Notes under the pieces: generated by a model
The model's input: only the letters and a program-made list of their open reading frames with translations
The model's database searches: none
What the model was told of the DNA's origin: nothing
Program-made: the position numbers and the translations under genes
Part shown: one piece after another, positions 1-8,681 of the stretch
Numbering within the stretch: position 1 is the first letter of the stretch
Layout: each line of letters opens with the position of its first letter
Source of the DNA: an uncultured Acidobacteriota bacterium
GTDB lineage: Bacteria; Acidobacteriota; Thermoanaerobaculia; Gp7-AA8
DNA length: 14,763 bases
Assembly: GCA_946887105.1 (NCBI GenBank)
Contig: CAMPKJ010000109.1
Span: forward strand, 1 to 14,763
Direction of reading: 5' to 3'

Positions 1-26
1 GTGGCGGGGTGGGTGAAGAGGCAATT

Positions 27-101
27 GTGAAGGGTGAAGGGTGAAGGGTGAAAAGAGGCGGCTTCGCTTTCACCCTTCACCCTTCACTCTTCACTCTTCC
101 C
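27..101. repeat. Heptamer-unit inverted repeat downstream of gnd
   Basis: The left arm holds tandem copies of the 7-mer GTGAAGG (27-33, 34-40, 41-47, then GTGAAA at 48-53). The right arm holds the reverse complement CCTTCAC (74-80, 81-87) followed by drifting copies TCTTCAC (88-94) and TCTTCCC (95-101). Bases 34-53 pair perfectly with 68-87, a 20-bp stem with a 14-base loop at 54-67. The gnd stop codon (91-93 on the minus strand) lies inside a degenerate unit, so the last codons of gnd read through the array. It could act as a terminator or 3'-end stabiliser for the minus-strand operon, but no T-tract was seen. Another GGTGAAG at 12-18 suggests the array may start further left. Confidence 0.85.
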
Positions 102-1503
102 ACTCCGTATGCACGGAGGGTGCGTCCGGGCCTGCGTCGTTGCGCTGGTAGGTGTGCGCGCCGAAGAAGTCGCGCTGCGCTTGCGTGAGGTTCTGCGGAA
201 GGTTTGCGGTGCGGTAGCTGTCGAAGTACGCCAGGGACGCGGCGAATGCAGGGGCGGCGATGCCGCTCGATTGCGCGTAGGTCACGGCGCGGCGCCACGC
301 TTCATGGCTCTTGGCGAGATCGTCGCGGAAGGCGTCGTCGAGCAGCAGGTTCGGGAGCTCCGCGCGGCGCTCGTACGCGCGCATGATCGAGTCGAGGAAC
401 TTCGCGCGGATGATGCAGCCGGCCTTCCAGATGCGCGCGATCTCGCGCATGTCGATGGCCCAGTGCCACTCGCGCGAGCCGGCCTGCATCAGCGCGAAGC
501 CCTGCGCATACGAACAGATCTTCGCGGCGTACAAGGCGTCGCGGACGTCGGCGATGAACTGCCGTGCGTTCGCAGGACGCACGCTCGCGACATCCGGCAG
601 CACGCCGCTCGCCGCGACGCGCTCGTCTTTCATCGACGACAACACGCGCGCGTCGATCGCGGCGGCGATGGCCGGAATCGGCACGCCGAGATCGAGCGCC
701 ACCTGCGCGGTCCACTTGCCGGTTCCCTTCTGGCCCGCTTTGTCGAGCACCTTGTCGACCAGCGCGACCTGACTCCCGGAATCGCGCTTGCGGAAGATCG
801 TCGCGGTGATCTCGATCAGGAACGACTGCAACGGGCCGCGGTTCCATTCGTCGAAGATCTCCGCGAGCGCCGCCGCATCCAGTCCCAGTCCGCGCCGCAA
901 GACGTCATACGCCTCGGCGATCAGCTGCATGTCGCCGTACTCGATCCCGTTGTGCACCATCTTCACGAAATGACCCGCGCCGTCCGGGCCGCAGTACGTG
1001 ACGCACGGCCCGGAGTCGCTGGTCGCGGCGATCGCTTCGAATATCGGCCGGATGCTTTCCCACGCCTCGCGCGTGCCGCCGGGCATCAGCGACGGGCCGC
1101 AGCGCGCCCCCTCTTCACCGCCGGAGACGCCGGAGCCGACGAAGTGCAGTTGGTGCTCGAGCAAACGCGCGGCGCGCTCTTGGGTGTCCTTGAACCATGA
1201 ATTACCGCCGTCGATGTCCACGTCGCCCGGCTCGAGCAGCGGCAGCTATTTGTCGAGCGTCTGGTCCACCGGCGAGCCGGCCTTGATCATCATCATGATC
1301 CGGCGCGGACGCTCCAGCGCCTGCACGAATTCGGCGAGGGTGTTCGTGGCGGTGAGTTTCCGGCCCGGATTGCGCGCGCAGAACTCGGCGGTTTTCTCCG
1401 GCTCGCGATTCCAGACCGCGACGCTGAAGCCGTGCTCCTCGATGTTGAGCGCGAGGTTCGCGCCCATCACGCCGAGGCCGATCATGCCGAATTGAGAAGT
1501 CAT
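91..1503 (-). pseudogene. gnd: 6-phosphogluconate dehydrogenase (decarboxylating), interrupted by one in-frame amber codon
   Basis: The enzyme oxidises 6-phosphogluconate to ribulose 5-phosphate plus CO2 with reduction of NAD(P), in the cytoplasm. Read through its one stop, the frame is 470 codons, the normal family length. Visible landmarks are the N-terminal Rossmann motif GLGVMGANLA (residues 9-18), the cofactor-phosphate region NREPEKT (32-38), IDGGN (97-101), the substrate loop VSGGEEGA (126-133), catalytic Lys181 and Glu188 in FVKMVHNGIEYGDMQ, and the C-terminal signature RTANLPQNLTQAQRDFFG. The frame is intact, but codon 86 is TAG (minus strand, 1246-1248) between TLDK and LPLLEPGD, where Leu is expected. 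TTG to TAG is a single change. Translation stops after 85 residues. A restart at GTG 1219-1221 would lack the Rossmann start and be inactive. The ATG overlaps the tal-pgi stop as ATGA, implying translational coupling. Identity is certain. It may be a true nonsense allele or a base-call error. Confidence 0.93.
1246..1248 (-). other. In-frame TAG within gnd (codon 86)
   Basis: The plus strand reads CTA here, giving TAG on the coding strand. The flanking codons on both sides are conserved gnd sequence in the same frame, so no indel is involved. TAG is an ordinary terminator in this window (ends of ffh, rpsP, rimM, trmD, yihY, the MBL gene and the TPR gene), which argues against amber recoding as a general feature of this genome. 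Confidence 0.9.
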
Positions 1504-4271
1504 GCGCGTACGACTGCGCTCCGGACTGCCGAGGCCAGCTTCTCCAGCCCCGCGTCGACGTCGTCGCCGAGGTCGATGCTCAATGCGCGGCGGTCACGGC
1601 TGACCAGCGACTCGTAGTCGCCGATCGCCTGCGCGCGCGCGAGCGCCCCGAACGTGAACGGCTCGTCCGGAATCTCGACGTCGCGGCGCGGACCGCCGGT
1701 GAGCTGCAGGAAAACGCCGTTGTCGCCGCCGCCCTTGTGCAGCTGGCCGGTCGAGTGCAGGAAGCGCGGACCGTATCCGCTGGTCGTGGCTACACGCCGC
1801 TCCCGCGCGATGGTCTCGCGGATCTCCGCGAGCCGTTTGTCGCGATCGATGGTCTCGCCGAAGTATTCGGTCAGCGCGACGTAATCGTGCGGCTTCACCT
1901 TCGCCAGGAGCGCCGCGATCGCGTCTGCATCATCGACGCTCACGCGCGGACCTTCCGCTTTCGCGGTCATCGTGCCGGAGGACTTGAACTCCTCCAGCAA
2001 CCGCTTCGTGTTGTCCTTCGACTCCTGCACGTTCGGCTGATCGAACGGATTCACGCCCAGCAGCGCGCCCGCGATGGCGGTCGCGAACTCCCACAGGAAG
2101 AACGTCTCGCCGAGATCGAGCGCGTCTTCGAGCACGAGATCGATGACCGGATGTCCGGCTGCGGCGAGCTCGCGCAACCGCGTCGTGTCATCCGAGGAAT
2201 CGCCGCGGAAGCGCACGCTGACGAACAGGCGATCGTCGCCGTATTCATGCGGTGCAAGGGCAGGCTCGCCCGCGACCGGCACGATGCCTTTGCCTTCCTT
2301 GCCGGTGCTCTCGGCGATGAGCTGCTCGATCCAGAGGCCGAGCGTGTCGAGCGGGCGCGAGGCGATGAGCGTGAGCTTGTCACGCCCCTGCAGCGCCATC
2401 GCGCCGATCGCGGTGCCGAGCAGCGCGGCCGGGTTCTTGCGCACCTGCGGAATGGTGGCCGCGTGCACGGTGTGCACGGCGCGGTCGAGCAGCGTGACCA
2501 CGTCGACGCCGGCCAGCGCCATCGGCACGATTCCGAACAACGACAGCGCGGAGTAGCGCCCGCCGATGTCCGGCAGGTTCGCGAACGTCATCCGGAACTG
2601 GTCGCGATTGGCATCCTGGATGAGCTGCGTGCCGGGATCGGTGATGGCGATGAAGTTCTCGCCGGCGCGCTCGCCCTTGACCTGCTTCACGCGATCGTAG
2701 AAGTAGCGGTGGAACATCATCGGCTCGGTGGTGGTGCCCGATTTCGAGGCCACGATGAAGAGCGTGCGGCTCACATCGAGCTGCGCCTCCAGCATCGCCA
2801 CAGCCTCGGGGACCGTCGAGTCGAGCACGAGCAGTTGCGGATAGCCTTCGCGCTTTCCGAACACGCGCCGCACCACTTCCGCGCAGAGGCTCGAGCCGCC
2901 CATGCCCAGGACCACCACGTGCGCGAATGCTTCCCGGATCCCGTTCGCCCACACCACGAGTTGCGCCACGTTGGCAAGCATGACCTCGGGGACGTCGAGC
3001 CAGCCGAGCGAGTTGCGGATGATCTGCCGGTGGGCGTCATCCGATTTCCAGAGCGTCGTGTCGGGCTCGAAGATGCGCGCGACGAACTTTTCTTTTTCGA
3101 CGCGCGCGATGGCCTCGTCGATGCCGGTAACGTTGTGCAGCGTGACGCGATCGGCCAGGCCGCGCACGACCGCGTCGCGGCGCGCTTCGATCGTATTCAT
3201 GAGCTGCTCGAACGACTCGTTGAACGACTTCACGCCGTCCGCGGTGAGCTTCTGCGTGATCGCATTCAGGCTGAAGCCCTTCTGCTCGAAAAGCTCCAGC
3301 GTGCGGCGCGCTTCATCGACGCCGGACTCGATGGTCAGCTCGACGCTGCCGTGATCCTTGAACGCGTCGTACGTCGCCGGCGGCAGCGTGTTCACGGTGT
3401 CGGGACCGATCAGCGACTCGACGTACAGCACGTCGCTGTACTTCGGATTCTTCGTACCCGTCGAGGCCCACAGCGGACGCTGCACGCGCGCGCCGCGATC
3501 GCGCAGCTTGAGGAAACGCTCGCTGGTGAAGACCTGCTTGAAGAGCTGATAGGCCATCTTCGCGTTGGCGATGGCGATCCTGCCGAGCAGCGGCTCGACG
3601 CCTGGATCATCCTTCGCTTTTGCTTCGATCATCTTGTCGGCGGCGGCATCGATGCGGCTGACGAAGAAGCTGGCCACCGAGGCGATGTGTCCGATGGGCA
3701 GCCCCTGCGACGCGCGCCGCTCCAGGCCGCGCAGATAGGCCTCGATCACTTGCGCGTAGACCTCGTTCGAGAAGATCAGCGTGACGTTGATGTTGATCCC
3801 CGCCGCGATGGCCTGCTCGATCGCCGGGATCCCTTCAGGCGTCGCCGGAATCTTGATCATCACGTTCTTGCGGCCGAGGCGCGTGAAGAGGCGTTTCGCT
3901 TCATCGACGGTCTCGCGCGTGTGCTGCGCGAGCAGCGGCGAGACCTCCAGACTGACGTACCCGTCCTCGCCGTTCGTTTTCTCGTAGACGGGCAGGAAGA
4001 TGTCGGCGGCGTTGCCGATGTCCTCGATCACCAGCTCGTCGTAGATCGCATCGCGCGACTTGCCCTGCGAGGCCAGACCGCGCAGCTGCGCGTCGTAGTC
4101 CTCGCTTCCGCCGATCGCCTTCTCGAAGATGGTCGGATTGGACGTCATGCCGCGCAGGTCGTCTTCATCGATCATCCGCTGCAGCTTGCCGGTGGCGATC
4201 AGCCTGCGGTCGGTCTGGTCGTACCAGACGCTTTGTCCGGCTTTGGGGAGTTGCGCGAGAGGGTTGGTCAT
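1500..4271 (-). CDS. tal-pgi: Bifunctional transaldolase / glucose-6-phosphate isomerase
   Basis: This 923-residue fusion joins two cytoplasmic sugar-phosphate enzymes. Residues 1 to about 370 are transaldolase, which moves a dihydroxyacetone unit between sedoheptulose 7-phosphate and glyceraldehyde 3-phosphate. It shows MTSNPTIFEKAI (42-53) and the Schiff-base Lys140 in NVMIKIPATPEG. Residues from about 380 are phosphoglucose isomerase (fructose 6-phosphate to glucose 6-phosphate), with SIS-domain motifs GMGGSSL (456-462), SKSGTTTEP (509-517), GGRYSALS (570-577), Glu654 in AESTGKEGKG, NPFDQPNVQESK (741-752) and the late FLHSTGQLHKGG (837-848). All key motifs are present and both halves look intact. 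The fusion is known from several phyla, including Acidobacteria. The ATG at 4271 is chosen because GGAGG lies 7 bases upstream and MTNPLAQL is a typical transaldolase start; longer readings run into dedA. The TGA stop overlaps the gnd ATG by four bases. Transaldolase product F6P can be passed directly to the isomerase half, recycling carbon towards the oxidative branch served by gnd. Confidence 0.97.
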   Translation of the reverse strand: MTNPLAQLPKAGQSVWYDQTDRRLIATGKLQRMIDEDDLRGMTSNPTIFEKAIGGSEDYDAQLRGLASQGKSRDAIYDELVIEDIGNAADIFLPVYEKTNGEDGYVSLEVSPLLAQHTRETVDEAKRLFTRLGRKNVMIKIPATPEGIPAIEQAIAAGININVTLIFSNEVYAQVIEAYLRGLERRASQGLPIGHIASVASFFVSRIDAAADKMIEAKAKDDPGVEPLLGRIAIANAKMAYQLFKQVFTSERFLKLRDRGARVQRPLWASTGTKNPKYSDVLYVESLIGPDTVNTLPPATYDAFKDHGSVELTIESGVDEARRTLELFEQKGFSLNAITQKLTADGVKSFNESFEQLMNTIEARRDAVVRGLADRVTLHNVTGIDEAIARVEKEKFVARIFEPDTTLWKSDDAHRQIIRNSLGWLDVPEVMLANVAQLVVWANGIREAFAHVVVLGMGGSSLCAEVVRRVFGKREGYPQLLVLDSTVPEAVAMLEAQLDVSRTLFIVASKSGTTTEPMMFHRYFYDRVKQVKGERAGENFIAITDPGTQLIQDANRDQFRMTFANLPDIGGRYSALSLFGIVPMALAGVDVVTLLDRAVHTVHAATIPQVRKNPAALLGTAIGAMALQGRDKLTLIASRPLDTLGLWIEQLIAESTGKEGKGIVPVAGEPALAPHEYGDDRLFVSVRFRGDSSDDTTRLRELAAAGHPVIDLVLEDALDLGETFFLWEFATAIAGALLGVNPFDQPNVQESKDNTKRLLEEFKSSGTMTAKAEGPRVSVDDADAIAALLAKVKPHDYVALTEYFGETIDRDKRLAEIRETIARERRVATTSGYGPRFLHSTGQLHKGGGDNGVFLQLTGGPRRDVEIPDEPFTFGALARAQAIGDYESLVSRDRRALSIDLGDDVDAGLEKLASAVRSAVVRA

Positions 4272-4278
4272 CGAGAGG

Positions 4279-4283
4279 CCTCC
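4279..4283 (-). promoter_or_regulatory. Ribosome binding site of tal-pgi
   Basis: GGAGG on the minus strand, 7 bases before ATG 4269-4271. It fixes the start of the fusion gene and is the strongest Shine-Dalgarno sequence in the window. Confidence 0.8.
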
Positions 4284-4303
4284 ATCGCGCCTAGCATATT
4301 GCT

Positions 4304-4975
4304 TTACGACTCTGCCTCCACCCCTGCCCTCCGAATCGCCTGCGTGGCGATGCGGGCGATGAATGCACTGACGAGGACGGCACCGACGGCGGTGACGATC
4401 AGGATCACCCGATTGCCGCTGCCGCTGAGCGCGGCGGCGCCGGCAGCACCGGCGTACGTGAACGCGATCGTGCCCGGGATGATCCCGAAAAACGTGGTCA
4501 TCAGGTACGGGCCGAGATGGATGCCGGTCAGGCCGAACGCGTAGTTCACCCAGGTGAACGGCGGGAATCCGGAGATGCGCACCAGCCACATGATCTTGGT
4601 GCCCTCGCGCGTGATGGCGCGGTCGAGCGCGGCGAATTTCGCGCTGCCGGCGGTCATCCGTTCGACGCGATGACGCAGCGCGCCGCGCGCGAGCAGGAAC
4701 GCCGCCGTGGCGCCGAGCGTCGCACCGAAGAGATTCACGACCGCGCCGCCCGCGAATCCGAAGATCGCACCGGCTCCCAGCGTCAACGCCAGCGCAGGAA
4801 TGATGAGCACGCAGCAGACCGCGTACACGAGCACGTACAGCACGTAGCCGATCGGCCCGGCGCCCCGCACCCAGGTCTTGAACGCATCGAGCCACTCGGC
4901 CACCGGAAGGGTGCGCACGAGCAGCACGAACGCGACGACCAACGCGACGGCAAGCGCGATTCTGGCGATCCTCAC
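4304..4975 (-). CDS. TVP38/TMEM64 (DedA/SNARE-associated PF09335-type) membrane protein
   Basis: A 223-residue integral membrane protein. Hydrophobic segments lie at about 3-22, 41-66, 68-97 and 186-208, with a broken hydrophobic hairpin around 155-182. The central stretch GAGAIFGFAGGAVVNLFGATLG (68-89), with its Gly-rich re-entrant look, and the later RISGFPPFTWVNYAFGLTG (133-151) are characteristic of the family. DedA/TVP38 proteins are linked to membrane lipid flipping and proton-motive-force homeostasis; the substrate cannot be read from this sequence. The start is GTG (4973-4975) with no clear Shine-Dalgarno, 19 bases after the yihY stop. The gene ends 32 bases before tal-pgi, so it is probably co-transcribed with it. 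No functional link to sugar metabolism is evident. Confidence 0.85.
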   Translation of the reverse strand: MRIARIALAVALVVAFVLLVRTLPVAEWLDAFKTWVRGAGPIGYVLYVLVYAVCCVLIIPALALTLGAGAIFGFAGGAVVNLFGATLGATAAFLLARGALRHRVERMTAGSAKFAALDRAITREGTKIMWLVRISGFPPFTWVNYAFGLTGIHLGPYLMTTFFGIIPGTIAFTYAGAAGAAALSGSGNRVILIVTAVGAVLVSAFIARIATQAIRRAGVEAES

Positions 4976-4994
4976 GACGCCAGATTGTAAGGCC

Positions 4995-6071
4995 CTACCT
5001 GAACGGCACCAGTACCTTGCGTACCGTCTTGAACACCAGCCCCAGCGCGCTCACGCCGCCGACGATCGTCCCGAAGAGCAGACCGAGCGCTCCTCCCGCG
5101 GCGAGCTTCCCGAGACCGCCCGATTTCTGCTTCGCGTACATCGGCACCGCCACGCGCGCGGGCACCGGCTCGGCGACCTTCGGCCGGTCCTCGACGCGTC
5201 CCGCCTGCGCGCGCGCGTCGCGTTTCGACGTATCGCCCTGCATCGATCCGAACGTGCGGGCGTAGACCTGCGTGAACTCGGAGCCGAAGAAGAGGATCTG
5301 CGCCGACCAGTACACCCACACCAGCAGGATCACCAGCGAGCCGGCGGCGCCGTACGCGGAGCCGACCGCCGCTTTGCCGAGATACAGACCGATGCCCCAC
5401 TTGCCGATCACGAACAGGATGGAGGTGAAGACGGCGCCGAGCCAGACGTCGCGCCAGGCGATGTCGATGTCGGGAAGGACGCGGAAGATCGCGGCGAACA
5501 GCACCGTCGATACGGCGAACGACAACAGCAGGCTGAGCCCGTGCACGATCGCCTCGCCGCCGATGAGGCGTTCCAGCATCGGGCCCATGGCCGCGATGAC
5601 GGTGTCGAACACGAGCGTCACCAGCAGCAGGAATCCGATGCCCAGGACCATGGCCATGGAGAGGAAACGCTGCACGATGAATCCCTTGATGCCCGACGCT
5701 TTCTTCGGCTGGACGTTCCAGATCGTGTTCATCGCGTCCTTGAGCTGCCCGAATACGCCCGATGCGCCGAGCATCAGCGTCAGCAGGCCGACGATGGTCG
5801 CCAGCCGGCCGCTCTTCGGCTTGGCCGCCGCCTGGATCATCTGTTCCAGCGACGTGGCCATCTGCGGTCCGAAGAACTTGCCGAGCTGTTCGGAGATCTG
5901 ACCCTGGGCCGCTTCCTGCCCGAGGAAGAGACCGGCCATCGCCACCGCGATCAGCAGCAGAGGGCCGACCGAGAAGATGGTGTAGTACGCGAGCGCGGCA
6001 CCGAGGCGCGGCGCCTTGTCCTCGCCGAACTCCTTTGCCGTTTCCTTGAAAAGCGCGAGGTATCTGCCCAT
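4995..6071 (-). CDS. yihY: YihY/UPF0761 family inner-membrane protein
   Basis: A 358-residue membrane protein of the YihY/virulence factor BrkB family, once mis-assigned as ribonuclease BN. The N-terminal KAPRLGAALAYYTIFSVGPLLL (19-40) is the family signature. Further hydrophobic segments lie near 91-107, 138-160, 174-196, 209-230 and 243-262, with WVYWSAQILFFGSEFTQVY (252-270) typical of the last one. After residue 280 comes a charged linker and then a Gly-rich hydrophobic segment (about 321-350), an extension beyond the core family length. The start at 6071 is chosen because AAGGA lies 4 bases upstream. The open frame continues to 6173 only by running into the tandem repeat, so that extension is unlikely. 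An in-frame GTG four codons upstream is an alternative. Molecular function is unknown. Confidence 0.88.
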   Translation of the reverse strand: MGRYLALFKETAKEFGEDKAPRLGAALAYYTIFSVGPLLLIAVAMAGLFLGQEAAQGQISEQLGKFFGPQMATSLEQMIQAAAKPKSGRLATIVGLLTLMLGASGVFGQLKDAMNTIWNVQPKKASGIKGFIVQRFLSMAMVLGIGFLLLVTLVFDTVIAAMGPMLERLIGGEAIVHGLSLLLSFAVSTVLFAAIFRVLPDIDIAWRDVWLGAVFTSILFVIGKWGIGLYLGKAAVGSAYGAAGSLVILLVWVYWSAQILFFGSEFTQVYARTFGSMQGDTSKRDARAQAGRVEDRPKVAEPVPARVAVPMYAKQKSGGLGKLAAGGALGLLFGTIVGGVSALGLVFKTVRKVLVPFR

Positions 6072-6075
6072 TGCG

Positions 6076-6080
6076 TCCTT
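6076..6080 (-). promoter_or_regulatory. Ribosome binding site of yihY
   Basis: AAGGA on the minus strand, 4 bases before ATG 6069-6071. It supports starting yihY after the repeat rather than inside it. Confidence 0.6.
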
Positions 6081-6120
6081 CACTCGACGCAAGGAGCAAC
6101 GGTCGTTCCAGGGATTTCCC

Positions 6121-6219
6121 GAGTTCCTCGGAGTTCCTCGGAGTTCCTCGGAGGGGGAGCCCGGGATGTCCACTCCGAGGAACTCCGAGGAACCGAGGAA
6201 CCCGAGGAACTCCGAGAAA
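6121..6219. repeat. Decamer-unit inverted repeat between the MBL gene and yihY
   Basis: On the plus strand, GAGTTCCTCG occurs three times in perfect tandem (6121-6150). The other arm holds its reverse complement CGAGGAACTC at 6176-6185 and 6203-6212, with shortened copies of 8 and 9 bases between them (6186-6202). Bases 6133-6153 pair perfectly with 6173-6193 (21 bp), leaving a 19-base loop (6154-6172). In the sense of transcription the array begins immediately after the TAG stop of the MBL gene. It sits within a run of five same-direction genes and would be transcribed if they form one operon. It could terminate, attenuate or protect the message. Confidence 0.9.
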
Positions 6220-7089
6220 CTACTTCGCCTTCATCCAGGCCACGCATTTCTCGAGCGACGCGCGCATCGCCGCGGCCGGAAGCTGCACGGGACGCCCATG
6301 GCCGGGCAGGACCCACTCGAAGTGGTAGTCGAGCAGCCGTTCCATCGAGCGGATCTGCTCGCTCCACGAATACCAGCAGGCGTTGCGGAACGCGTACAGA
6401 TGGCCGCGGTGCGGGCTCCACGCGAGATGGTCGCCGGTGAACAGGAACGTCTCGCGGTAGAGGAACACGGCATGGCCGCGGGTATGGCCGGGCGTCGGGA
6501 TCATCACCACGTCGGGTCCGAGTGCGACCGGATCGAGCCCCTCCGGCTGCAACTCGACGTCACGCGTGCGCGAGCCGGCGTCGTCGCGGTGCAGCACGCG
6601 ATAGCAACCGAAGCGCTGATGGAACTTCTCGTGATCGGCGACGTCGTCGCGATGCGTGAGCAGCATCTGCCGCGTACCGCCCATGCGCTCGATGTTCTTC
6701 GCCAGCGGCTCGGTGAAGCGCGGCGAGTCGATGAGCAGATTGCCGTCGTCGCGGCGAACGAGATAGCTCACCGCGCCGAACGAGCTCTCGCTGGTGTAGC
6801 CGCAGCGGTAGACGTCGGCCGCGACGAGCTCCGGCAACGCCGCGACCGCCGCGCGCATGTCGTGCTTCTCCACGGTGCCGATCGACGCCGTCGGACAGGC
6901 GATCAGCGCCTTCTCGGCCGCGAGCCGCTCCTCGGCTGTCCGCGGCTGATGCATCACGAACGACTGATCGCCTTCATCGGAGAAGACCGCCGGCGCGAAG
7001 ATGCGGCAGGCATCGCAATCGATGCAGGTCGAGTCGACGAAAAAGTCGCCCGGAACGTTCGTCTCCAGCCGGAGCGCGAGCTGCGCCAT
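6220..7089 (-). CDS. Ferredoxin-domain MBL-fold metallohydrolase
   Basis: A 289-residue soluble protein with two parts. Residues 1 to about 75 resemble a small ferredoxin: Cys22, Cys25 and Cys28 in STCIDCDACRIFAP, plus Cys65 in ALIACPTASIG, enough for one iron-sulfur cluster. Residues from about 95 form a metallo-beta-lactamase fold: THRDDVADH (145-153), GHTRGH (201-206), TGDH (218-221) and PGHG (262-265). The first metal motif is not the usual HxHxDH: the second His position is Asp148 and the spacing is longer, a variant I recall for this ferredoxin-MBL subfamily. The likely activity is hydrolase or oxidoreductase of unknown substrate. ATG 7089 is preferred because no other in-frame start follows the promoter region; there is no clear Shine-Dalgarno. 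The gene is divergent from ffh across 66 bases, and its TAG stop abuts the decamer repeat. Confidence 0.85.
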   Translation of the reverse strand: MAQLALRLETNVPGDFFVDSTCIDCDACRIFAPAVFSDEGDQSFVMHQPRTAEERLAAEKALIACPTASIGTVEKHDMRAAVAALPELVAADVYRCGYTSESSFGAVSYLVRRDDGNLLIDSPRFTEPLAKNIERMGGTRQMLLTHRDDVADHEKFHQRFGCYRVLHRDDAGSRTRDVELQPEGLDPVALGPDVVMIPTPGHTRGHAVFLYRETFLFTGDHLAWSPHRGHLYAFRNACWYSWSEQIRSMERLLDYHFEWVLPGHGRPVQLPAAAMRASLEKCVAWMKAK

Positions 7090-7119
7090 CGGAAAGCGAA
7101 AATGGGCGAACGCCGCCGG

Positions 7120-7125
7120 ATTATT
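7120..7125 (-). promoter_or_regulatory. Candidate -10 element of the MBL gene promoter
   Basis: AATAAT on the minus strand matches the sigma-70 -10 consensus at five of six bases. It stands in an otherwise very GC-rich 66-base divergent gap and would give a leader of about 25 bases. No convincing -35 element was seen. Confidence 0.35.
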
Positions 7126-7142
7126 CTTCCGCCGCCGTCGTT

Positions 7143-7148
7143 TACAGT
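7143..7148 (+). promoter_or_regulatory. Candidate -10 element of the ffh promoter
   Basis: TACAGT lies 7 bases before the ffh ATG (7156-7158). Transcription starting about 7 bases downstream would begin at or next to the ATG, giving a leaderless message. This fits the absence of a Shine-Dalgarno sequence. The -35 is weak. The context GTTTACAGTGCCCGC resembles the contexts at rpsP and rplS. Confidence 0.4.
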
Positions 7149-7155
7149 GCCCGCC

Positions 7156-8496
<1,341 letters not shown>

Positions 8497-8498
8497 CT

Positions 8499-8587
8499 GG
8501 CGGTAGGCGGTGGGCGTTCGGGAGTTCTCGCGTGACCGCCCCGGCTGCGAAGACTCCCAAACGCCTTCCGCCCGACGCCTGACGCCG
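8499..8587. repeat. Degenerate heptamer-unit hairpin after ffh, possible terminator
   Basis: The left arm after the ffh TAG reads as 7-mers GGCGGTA, GGCGGTG, GGCGTTC, then GGGAG (8499-8524). The right arm, reverse complemented, reads GGCGTCA, GGCGTCG, GGCGGAA, GGCGTTT, GGGAG (8554-8586). The inner 12 bp (8513-8524 with 8554-8565) pair with one mismatch; outer units keep the GGCG core and diverge elsewhere. The loop is 29 bases. The array starts 2 bases after the stop codon. Together with the new promoter before rpsP it probably separates ffh expression from the ribosomal genes. It has no T-tract. Confidence 0.75.
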
Positions 8588-8608
8588 TCCGGAATTCACC
8601 AAACCCAT

Positions 8609-8638
8609 TTGCCGTTCCACCCGCCGCTCGGTTAAGAT
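8609..8638 (+). promoter_or_regulatory. Candidate sigma-70 promoter of rpsP
   Basis: TTGCCG (8609-8614) and TAAGAT (8633-8638) are separated by 18 bases and followed by CCGCGC. This would give a leader of about 37 bases before the rpsP ATG. The stretch is less GC-rich than its surroundings and lies just after the ffh hairpin, the expected place for a separate ribosomal-protein promoter. Confidence 0.55.
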
Positions 8639-8681
8639 TCCGCGCTATTTTGTTGCCTATTTACAGGGAGTTACTAAATAC

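Noticed and set aside
27..101. CRISPR array
   Set aside because: Units of 7-10 bases are contiguous without spacers and inverted across a loop; there are no cas genes.
1246..1248. Pyrrolysine or other amber recoding in gnd
   Set aside because: TAG ends at least seven other genes here, the residue lies outside the active site, and no downstream structural element was seen.
1737..4544. A long open frame (935 codons) on the plus strand opposite tal-pgi
   Set aside because: It is antisense to a clearly conserved enzyme, and its translation is Arg/His/Asp-rich with no recognisable domain, the usual result of GC-rich codon bias.
6072..6173. Longer YihY start giving 34 extra residues
   Set aside because: The extra residues are encoded mostly by the decamer repeat, and a Shine-Dalgarno stands before ATG 6071.
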